From the NCBI GenBank assembly GCA_018873225.1, contig JAEILZ010000001.1:7254001-7318000 (forward strand): a stretch of DNA of 64,000 nt, read 5' to 3'. Positions 22,042 through 31,100 of the stretch are shown here, in pieces (the first letter of the stretch is position 1; every line of letters starts with the position of its first letter). Made by a program: the position numbers and the translations under genes. This DNA is from [Phialemoniopsis] sp. UDSM-2020 (lineage: Eukaryota; Ascomycota; Sordariomycetes; Thyridiales; Thyridiaceae). The notes beneath the pieces were generated by a model. The model made no database searches and was not told the DNA's origin. It saw only the letters and a list, made by a program, of their open reading frames with translations.

Positions 22042-23710
22042 CTAGTGCCCGCCGACCTGCCCCTTGGGTATCGGAGGGATCCAGCAGACGGCGAGGTTGA
22101 TGCCGATGTGCATGACGCCAATAACCCACAGCGCCTTGGCGTAGTTGCTACCGCCGTCCATGAAGCGGAAGATGACGGCGAAGATGACACCGCCGAGGTT
22201 CCCGCCCGCGCCCGTGAGCCCGGAGACGATGCCGTTGGCAAAGGGGTGCACGTGCGGCACGAGGGCAAAGTTGGCGCCGTTGCCGGCCTCTAGAAAAAAG
22301 GCCATGAGCGCGATGAGCCCGAACATGGTCGCCTCGTCGTGCGGGTTCAGGCGCCCGATGACGACGAGGAAGGCGCCGGACAGCAAACCGCAAGCCGTGA
22401 CCCAGCCCTTCTTGAGCCAGAGGTTGCGCCCGCCGTAGTTGTACAGCAGGTCGCCGACGACGCCGCCGAGGGGCCGCGTGGCGAAGTTGAGGAAGCCAAA
22501 CATGGCGGCCCAGTTGGCGGCTTTCGTCTGGCCGAGGTAGGGGAAGTTCTTGAGGTAGTAGGAGCTGAGGACCGAGTTGATGGCGAGCTCGCCGCCAAAG
22601 GAGCAGACGTAGGTGAGAATGTGGAACCAGGTCTGCGCCGACATGACCACCGCCATGGCCTCCTTGCCCGAGGGCTTGACCACGATCTCTCCCTGGGCCG
22701 TCTCGAGCATCTCCGCTTTGGAGATGGCTACCTCGTGGTCGGCGGGGAGTCGAAGGGACGTCTTGTCTTGCTTTTCATTCTTCTCGCCGCCCTCGGACGG
22801 CGCTCGGTCCGTGATGAGGCCAGGCACGTCGACGATGGTGTCGACACCGTGCGAGTGCAAGTTCTGCTCTGCGTGGATGAACCTGTCCTTCCACTTGCCA
22901 GTGGGAGTGTCGGGGCACAGCAGCAGCAGGCCGATGCCAGTGACGAGGACCATGGCCAGGGGCACGATGAAGGTAACCCTCCATGCCTTGTCGGCAGTGT
23001 ACCCCATGCTGTGCACGAGAGAGTCGAAGACCGCCGGCATGATGAAGTAGGTGATGCCTCCGCCGGCATTGCCAAAGCCGCCCGTGAAGGCATTCGCCGT
23101 GCCTACCACGTTCTTGTCGAAGAAGGCAGTCGACCATACTTGGCAAGGCACGAAGCTGCCGCCCAGGATGCCAATGAAGAATCGGCTCGCATAGAGACCC
23201 GTAGCGTTCTGTACCAGTGGAGCCAGACCCAGCGGGATGGCACCGACTAGCAGAGTCCCACCAAAGACTATCCGGGGACCGAACTGATCGCACAGGGGTC
23301 CCGATATCGCGCGGATGAGAAGACTTGAACATGGTGAATGTTAGTGACTTGCCAACCCTTCACTGGGGCCAAAGAGATTGTGCTTACGTGGCACAAAGGG
23401 AGACAATGTTCGAGTTGGCAACTTGCTCCGTCGTGAGCTTAAGGTCCGATTTGATCGTTGCGGTTAGCTGATGTGATTGTTAGCTATCTTCCAAGACTTT
23501 GGTATTCACTGCCGGGCGTCGGCATTTACTCACAAGGGGCGGAAATGTATACCATCCCCAAAACGCAATCATAAAACTAATCCAAGAGAAGAAGAAGACC
23601 CTCCCATACATGTTGATGGGATTGAGAAATGGGATGGAGTGGGCCTTGCGGTTTATGGGGTTGATTTCCGGGGCCCTGTACAGGTCCGAAAACCGTAAAG
23701 TGACGGCCAT
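22042..23710 (-). CDS. nrtA: Nitrate/nitrite transporter, NNP family of the MFS (CrnA/NrtA-like)
   Basis: Three exons on the minus strand: 23710-23534, 23467-23388 and 23323-22042, giving 512 aa, close to Aspergillus CrnA. Both NNP nitrate signatures are present: GGFGNAGGG at about residues 167-175 (TM5) and GAGGNLGG at about 457-464 (TM11). Twelve hydrophobic segments are expected, with a large hydrophilic loop in the middle ([13 protein letters not shown] to KPSGKEA), as in other fungal NNP carriers. It is a proton-coupled nitrate importer of the plasma membrane. Splice junctions restore [14 protein letters not shown] and [14 protein letters not shown] in phase. Nitrate and nitrite reductase genes are not adjacent. 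Candidate NirA and AreA sites lie upstream. Confidence 0.96.
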
Positions 23711-23718
23711 CTTGAGAT

Positions 23719-24240
23719 CGATAGGAGTGAGGCCTTGAGCTGGAAGTGATGGGCAACTCTGCAAGATCAAGTGAAGAACCAGATCCAACGTCTCTGAAGT
23801 TGACAGTGACTGAGTATGGGCGCACAAGCCGACTCGAAGCTGTCCGTCAACTCTTCACACACACATCGTTAAATACACCATGTTGACCAGGCGTTGTAGT
23901 CCCAAATGGCAGTATCCCAATTTGGATGCAGCATCTCCGAGGACGATGACACCTGTGCTACCACTCTCTAGGAGGTGACTCTTGGCGGGACCACTTCGGG
24001 GGTTATCTTGAGAAAGTAGAAGCTAGGGACGAGAAGTGGAGGAGGACGGGGCCGGGATAAGAATGGTTCTGACGCCACGAACTGGGCTGGGCTATGGGGT
24101 TGTCTCCCGCAAAGCAAGAGGGGAGAGGGCGCCGACCCACGAGCTTGTGCGGAACAAGCGCCAAGGGGGCAGGCGACTCTTGTCGATCGCTGATAACGGC
24201 AGAGGCAAGCCCTCACAGCGAATCGCTGTACGGCAGATAG
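23719..24240. promoter_or_regulatory. Candidate nitrogen-control sites upstream of the nitrate transporter
   Basis: CTCCGAGG at 23935-23942 exactly matches the Aspergillus NirA consensus CTCCGHGG, about 225 bp upstream of the ATG. AreA/NIT2-type HGATAR sites are at 23719-23724 (CGATAG), 24003-24008 (TTATCT, the complement), 24191-24196 (TGATAA) and 24235-24240 (AGATAG). GATA hexamers are common by chance; the NirA match in this position is the more telling one. Confidence 0.55.
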
Positions 24241-25025
24241 GACTGAGACCCCTTGCTCCGTACAGCCCGGGTATGCCCGTGACCGGACCGCTATAATCTA
24301 GAGGTCAGTCAGCACTCTCTAATAATCATACATCTCCAATCCCTCACCGTGCTACATGAATGCATGTTTTCCCGAGCCAGAGAGCGTGGTCTGGTGTGCT
24401 GTCGCCTTCGGGGCCTGCATCACCCTTCAAGAAACGCCCAACAATGGTCCTGTAAGGACAGAGCCTGCTACCCATGCTTGACTTTTGGCATTTTCTATTA
24501 TGAAGTCTTCGGCATGTATAACCATGCATGGGCATGTACGGATCGATGACGATGGGATGGCAATGGGACACTTGTATCCATTGAGTCTTCATCCGCCAAA
24601 CATGTGGTTCCTCAACACGGTCTCATGGGCTCACAGGACTGCTGCCGCACAGAAGGGTCTTCGTACCTGAAGGGATGGGAATGCTGCAACGTACGTCCCC
24701 AATTTGCTCTGTCATGTCTTGGAAAGCTTGGGGGAGACAGCTTATCAAGAAGAGATGATGTGTCAAGATATTCACTTCAGCATTATTGGTCGGATGGCGG
24801 CATGCGAGACAGGGTCTGAAGATAAAGACTCGGATACTGAATGGCTGGCGGGTGGCTTATCTTGACCATCGTTGATACGGGAGGATGTAATCTGCAAGTG
24901 GTATCTCCGGAGATATCGATATCAAGATAGCAGGAGGTGGAAAGTGGGGCCGGACACCAGACCAGAGATAAGCCTCAGGCTGGTTTTCAAAGGCCTCGAG
25001 CTGGGTGCAGTATATGAGTCTTGCG
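24241..25025. other. Intergenic region, nothing identified
   Basis: About 800 bp between the nitrate-transporter promoter and the orphan gene. A short minus frame at 24344-24592 has no recognised domain. No RNA gene or repeat was seen. Confidence 0.45.
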
Positions 25026-25692
25026 CTACTCTCCATCTACTCCTTGAAATGCAGGACGGCAGAATTCAAGGCCGTCGGGAAAGAGTCGATTGTCGAAGGT
25101 CACGGGGTCTGATTGTCGGACGCGGGTGGCCGACTGCACCTGGAGGGGACGTTTCTGGGGCAAGGCACCACCAGTCGCTCTCCGCCACCACTCAACCTGG
25201 CGCGATGTAATCGAGTCCTTTAGGCTTTGTGATTCGAAGTCCACTCGGACAAAGTAGTCGCGGATGTATTCAGGTACATGCAATTGAACGCCAAAGTTGG
25301 GGGAATCTCTTGGCGCTCTAGAAATCTTCGAGAAGGGGTGAGAGAAGGGGCGCGCCAGGTATTTGGTCCCCGGCCAATCATTGTCGACTTGGACGCGTAG
25401 GCGAATCCAATCAGGCGCGCTCAATATAGATGCGTCGAGACCATGTTCAACGTCCGGAGTTCCAAGCATATTAGTCCGCATCACGGCACGGGCATGCCGT
25501 TTGGCGACGACGCTGTAGAAAGGGTCTCGTTCATCAAGACGCCTGCTTGACACTACTGCCCATGTGCGCTAGTAATGCCTTTGCCGTTGCCGTCCATCCC
25601 GTCGGCGATTTAACGTTTGAGATGATGACGTACCGTTGGTAGTATTTCGGGAGCATCCGGTCCCAGTCAAGTGCAGTCCAATTGGTGAACAT
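25026..25692 (-). CDS. Hypothetical protein, possibly partial or decayed at the 5' end
   Basis: Two exons on the minus strand: 25692-25634 and 25542-25026, giving 191 aa, joined in phase through a GTACGT donor and CAG acceptor (KYYQR/RLDERDPFYSVVAKRH). The sequence is rich in aromatic and basic residues (DWIRLRVQVDNDWPGTKYL, EWWRRATGG) and has no signal peptide or membrane segment. Upstream of the chosen ATG the frame stays open and reads like protein (WLVARACVWAANGFKRISR) until a stop near 25797. A first exon may therefore be missing from this model, or the gene may be truncated. I do not recognise the family. Confidence 0.45.
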
Positions 25693-25799
25693 GGTCTTCG
25701 TAGCTCTCCCGCCAGTCTCAAGTCGTCCGTCTTCCACACGGGAAATCCTCTTGAACCCGTTGGCTGCCCAGACACAGGCACGGGCGACGAGCCAAGATA

Positions 25800-26484
25800 G
25801 TCCTTAGCAATGCAGTCTGGAAATCACGGAGAATGAGGACAATTGAGGAACTCCCCTTACCCAGAGATCTACTCGCCCCATCCTTCCTCAATGACAATCA
25901 CATGTGGTTCAGGCTTTCGTGGCGGCCATCGGCGGCTGTCGGTTCCCGGCGTGCACGGACTGGGGTTTGCGGCGCTAGCCCCGAATGCCGGGGTTGCCTC
26001 CACAGGCCGCACCGAACAACTGGGTCTTCCGGTAATCCACTAATTTTTGCCGTGCGGTGAACCGTTTTCCTCAATGTTGTCAAAACATTACGAGTGTCAT
26101 TGACTGCATTGATACTCACGCTCAGCGTAGTTTCAGGCCAAATACACTGTGTACTTGCCTTTCTCAGTGTTCTGACATTGCTTGGTCAGAGACAAGCCTG
26201 GTAAGGGGGTTTAATCTCCTGGCCGGGGGAGCCCGGTCCAACATGCCGGGTGTCGGAGTGGAGCATCATCGCGGCCCAAGAAAACAAAGGAAAACTCTGC
26301 CATCATCGATGCCCAGGCGCCAGCAGGGAGTGACCCCTTCGGCATCGCGGTTCCGGACTCTTGGCACCTATTAAGTGTCTTGGTATTCCGCCGCCACAAA
26401 GCTTGGCTTTCCTCTCCAGCCCATCATCGTCGTTCGCCGTCATCGCCCAGTTCACCAGCCTCCAGTCTCGAGACGAGACATTCT
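25800..26484. other. Intergenic region upstream of repeat copy 2
   Basis: About 680 bp with only short, overlapping open frames on both strands and no recognised domain. It could hold undetected upstream exons of the orphan gene at 25026-25692. Confidence 0.4.
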
Positions 26485-26617
26485 TACAGAGGTGTTAAGG
26501 GTAAATAACACGTCCCTGCCAGGTACTGACCTGTATGAGATTGGGCAGTGGGATAGCCCTCCACCCAGCTTTCGATACCTGACAGGGGGATCGAAACTTC
26601 AGCCTGCAACCTTCGTA
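26485..26617. repeat. Dispersed 133-bp repeat, copy 2
   Basis: Partner of 2483-2615 (about 81% identity by eye, equal length). It ends 15 bp before the ATG chosen for the DUF1275 gene. It may therefore form part of that gene's promoter or 5' leader. The inner 92-bp part (26493-26584) reads TGTTAAGG...CTGACA on the plus strand. Confidence 0.8.
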
Positions 26618-26631
26618 CGTCTTCTGCAAGC

Positions 26632-27608
26632 ATGGAGTTGATGGCCAATCCTAGACCCATGGAGAACACCCTACATGAAGAGACCAGGAGGTCGTCAGGA
26701 AGCGACTCCGAATTCGAGTTGTCTTTACCGCAACAGAATGTTCGAGCCGCGCGGCAAAGAAGAAACTCGCAAGTCTCTGCCAGGCCGGAGAACCCAACAA
26801 GTTGGCAAAGAATCTGTCATCACCTCACAGAGCCCATCCGACCATCAGCGTTTGCCGAGTTTGAGCTGGTCATTCTGACCTTCTGCACCGGCCTTCAAGG
26901 TTCGTAACCAAACGATGTCTCGAAAATACCCTACGCAGGGCTCGACTAACACAACCACTCCATGTTGCAGATGCCATTTCCTTCCCAGACTACCATTGTT
27001 TCGCGTCCAACCAGACTGGTAATACCGTTTTCTTGATGCTAGCCATTATACTGCCCGAACTGAACGGCGAGATGTTCATAACTGCCAATATCGGCATGGC
27101 CCTAGGCCTATTTCTTGGCGGGGGATGGCTCACTGGCCAGATCAGCCACATCGTCGGCCCTCGGTGCCGACTGTGGCTGATATTCTGCAACTTTGTCCAG
27201 ACCGCGCTTGTCTTCGCCGCGGGGGCAATCCAGTACCGTTACGGCATCGAGTTACATGGCGGGAGCACCCTGGCAGTCATCGGCCTCTTGGCATTCGCTT
27301 CCGGAAGCCAGGTCGTGCAGTCGCGATCCCTCGCTATGACGGAAATTTCCACGGCCATGGCGACCGCCGCGCTCGTTGACCTGGTCATCGATCCCAACAT
27401 ATTTGGCATCAAGAATCGGCCACGCAACAGGCGAGTCCTATTCTTGGTGGCTCTGGCCGTGGGGTCGCTTTTGGGGGCGCTGATCTGGAAGCGGGTGGGT
27501 TCCGCTGCCGCCCTCATGGTCTCCGCCGCCGGCAAGCTGCTAGTGACGATCATGTACTTCTTCAATGGCGCCGAAAAGCCCAAGAAGACACAGGCCGGCG
27601 AGGTTTGA
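26632..27608 (+). CDS. DUF1275 (YoaK-like) integral membrane protein
   Basis: Two exons: 26632-26899 and 26971-27608, giving 301 aa. A hydrophilic N-terminal tail of about 70 residues precedes the DUF1275 region. That region starts at FAEFELVILTFCTGLQDAISF and includes the family-typical FASNQTGNTVFL, followed by several membrane helices (IGMALGLFLGGGWLTG, WLIFCNFVQTALVFAAGAIQ, VALAVGSLLGALIW). DUF1275 proteins are polytopic with no firmly assigned substrate; many fungi have several paralogues. The intron has a GTTCGT donor and restores TGLQ/DAISFPDYH. The start could be a later Met (MANPRPMENT, or MENT at 26659), because the first ATG lies only 15 bp after the repeat. Confidence 0.88.
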
Positions 27609-28100
27609 GGGCCAGAAAGATGGGGCTGGACCGAATGAGCGACCCTCCTTTCCGCATCGTATTAGATATCTATGGATCTTTATGTTTGGCGGCGTTTAGA
27701 CACGGGTATAGGAGCTTGGCTTGAGAATAGGTATTTTAAAAGAAGGCAAAGAGGTAGAAGGCAGATAGAGTAGATACCCTTGGAATTAATTTTAATTTTT
27801 ACATCTCTTATGGCTTGTCCGAGTGAGCAAATGACATTGGTTGTTCTTTCGACTCAACGGGAGCAAGCTTGAGTGGGGTCGCGTGACCTGGCGCCACGCA
27901 GCCCCTGGGAGAAGGTGTGGCGTACGCTGGCGACGCGATTCCACTCTAGGCGGCGACGCGACTTGCACCAAAAGTTCGGCCCGCCACAACAAGCATTCGA
28001 GGTCCGGTATCGTCAGATAACATCACGCAGACCTCACCGCTGAACCAGTCCTCTCAATGCACACGAACGAGCTGTGGAACGCTCGTTCCACCTTATATTC
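27609..28100. other. Intergenic region, nothing identified
   Basis: About 490 bp containing the 3' flank of the DUF1275 gene and the promoter of the helicase gene. The helicase frame is open a further nine codons upstream of its preferred ATG. Confidence 0.5.
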
Positions 28101-31100
28101 ATGACTCGAAACAACCTCGACGACCACCTCTCTTGGTTATTACGAAACGTCGAGCTCTCCGCGCCCAATGGCCCCTCATTGCCGATTGCAAACCAACAAG
28201 GGCAGGGAGATACCTTCGAAACCACAGAGGTAGTATCTAGGGTGGAGGAGATGGCGCGGCTCACCTCCAGCACCAAGTCGAAGAAGCCGTCGCTCGTGAC
28301 CAAGCAGCAACCACAAACTCGCGTCCCGCTTCCTACGCCCACTTCGACTAGAGGTGTTGGCCCTCTCCAGCAGGCCTATTCCGCATCGCTCGGAGGCGAT
28401 GATACCACAACACGGACGGCGGATCCTACTCCAAGGCGGCCAGCTGTCACGCCTGTGGCTAGCAAAGTGAAGACGCCAGTCTCGCGTACTTACTTGGACC
28501 TGGACGACGAATACGACCAGGTAGACCTGACGTCCGACGACATCATTGGGCTCTCTCCTTCTGGTAGGATTCAGATCAAGGAGACGCCCAAGCCCAAAGG
28601 GTCGGCAGTACGCACCGACGTCCTAGCTGGCACAGGCAAGAAGAGGAAAAGCAATGATATCACGAAGACGCCTAGGAAGTTTGAGGAGCTGGACGATGAG
28701 GAATTCCCCGACGTGCACGACCTCGTTGACCTGGACACACCTCCTCCCAAGATTTCACGCCGCGGTTCGAGTATATCCCCACAAAAGTCCGTAATTAACC
28801 AGCAGAATGCCGCTGAGAAGACGACCGGCTCGGGAAGAAATCCGGGTGGTACTTCGAGACTATCACCGGCAGCAACGCCGCCACGACCCAGCACGACCGC
28901 ATCTCGACGGGTGCGCAAGTCAGACCGAAAGTCAGGCCAAAGCCAGGTGATTCAAGATTCCGAGGATGAGTTTCTCACACCGCCTACCCGTAATGCCTCG
29001 TTCGTTACGTGCCAGTCGCAGCCTGGCTCTCATAAGGATGTCACCGTGGATAAGATGGGCCCGCCAGGTCAGGTCGGCGACATTTTAGCCGCCGATACGC
29101 CGACCAAAAACCGATCTGGAGCTGCAGAACAGGACGAGCACCTTGACAATGAGATACTATCCATGATTGAAGAGGGCAACATGGATCTTGATGACCCATT
29201 CGATACGGCAGCGTCGGTTGCCAATCAGACTGAATCTATACCAAGTTCCCATACGGATGGTGCAGCTTTGGTCCTGGATATGTTCCTGTCCAATCCTTCA
29301 GTCTTACAGAAAAAGCGACGAGCCGTAGATGCGGCCTTGGCGAAGAACAACGCAGACTATCTGAGGTCCCTCCGGGAGAAGTGGCCCGCTGAACGGCGGG
29401 AGCAGGTCAAGAAGGAGAAGGACCCCTTGCTTAAACAGCGAGAGGCCCTAGATCTGCTGTCTATTGCGTACAACGCACACAAAGAGCTGAGCGTGGAGCA
29501 GGAAGCGCTGCTCGGTCAACTTGCCGAGGCCTACGAACAGGGTCTGGACACGGAACAGGACGAGAAGCGGCTCGACAAACTTGGCGTGGATTTGCAGACA
29601 AGGGAAAAGGCTCTACAGCAGTGTCTCACGCGTGCTGGCATTGAGGCTGGTATTTTTGAGGAGGCAAGCAGCGAGGCAGACCAATCCCGGCCCGAAGTCC
29701 TCGCGACACAGCTTTCCCAGGGCTTGCTGAACTCCTCGCAGCAGCGCGGCAGCGTTCTGATCCCTGAATGCCACTCCCAGGTCATCCTACAGACCCAGGC
29801 CCACCCCAGATCGCAGCCGTCAACGGTCATCGACGCCTGGGAAGCAGACATACCAGAGCCCTCGCCCGAATTTCCCCGGCAGTCAAAGGCTTCAGCATCT
29901 CAAAGCCGGAGCGGGTCCCTTCGAGACTCGCGGCCAAGCCAACCCCGACCCGTTAGAACCGAGTCGGATCTCTTCGACGAAGAGGACCTTTTCCCCGACC
30001 TGGACAACCCGAAGCCCCGGTCCCACCCCCAACCGACCAACCGTGCATCGTCTGCCCGCAAACGAAGCCCCGTCAAGGCGCTCTCGCGGCCGCAGGAGTG
30101 CTTCAGTGACGATTTCAGCGATGATATCGAGATGCTCCAATTCGCTGAAGATTTCGAGCAAAGACAATCTTCTGGAGAGACGGTAGCGGCACGACCCCCG
30201 CGATCTGTATTCACCGAGACTTCTGGGAATGCCGTCATCACACCTCGCGCCAGAAGCGCGGCGAGGAAGGCCTCGTCGTCGCAGCCCAAGGCCGCCATAC
30301 CGCCGGAACTGATGCGTCATTCATGGTCTCCCGATGTCCGGCGAGCGCTCAAAGACCGCTTCAGGATGTCCGGCTTCCGGCACAACCAGCTGGAAGCGAT
30401 CAACGCAACACTCGACGGCAAAGACGCCTTTGTGCTGATGCCGACGGGTGGTGGCAAGTCTCTCTGCTATCAGCTTCCTGCCGTGATCAACAGCGGCAAG
30501 ACACACGGAGTTACTATTGTAATTAGCCCTTTGCTCAGTCTGATGCAGGACCAGGTGGACCATCTGGAGGCACTAAACATCAGAGCCAGCTCCTTCAACG
30601 GCGAGATGCCGTCCGAGGCCCGCAACCATGTCCTGGATCTGTTCAAGCGTCCCTTCCCTGAACATACACTCCAACTTCTCTACGTCACGCCGGAGATGAT
30701 CAACAAGAGCAGGACCTTCATCAATGGCCTCATGAATCTGTATCGTAATAAAAAGCTTGCCAGACTCGTAATTGACGAAGCCCACTGCGTCAGCCAGTGG
30801 GGTCACGACTTTCGGCCAGACTACAAGGCGCTTGGCGAGGTGCGTTGCCAGTTTCCACAGGTACCCGTGATGGCCCTGACGGCGACGGCGACGCCCAATG
30901 TCATTGTCGACATCAAGCACAATTTGAGTATCGACGGCTGCAAGGTCTTCTCGCAAAGTTTCAATCGGCCCAACCTTTACTACGAGATTCGACAAAAAGA
31001 AAAGGGCGCTATTGAGGATATTGCCGATCTGATCAAGACCAAGTATTCCGGCCAGACTGGCATCATCTACACACTCTCGAGAAAGTCGTGCGAGACGATA

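Noticed and set aside
22339..23250. A 303-codon plus-strand open frame
   Set aside because: Antisense shadow of the nitrate transporter.
26493..26584. Solo LTR with TG...CA termini
   Set aside because: Homology between copies extends beyond both putative termini and no target-site duplication is visible, so the LTR reading is not supported as it stands.
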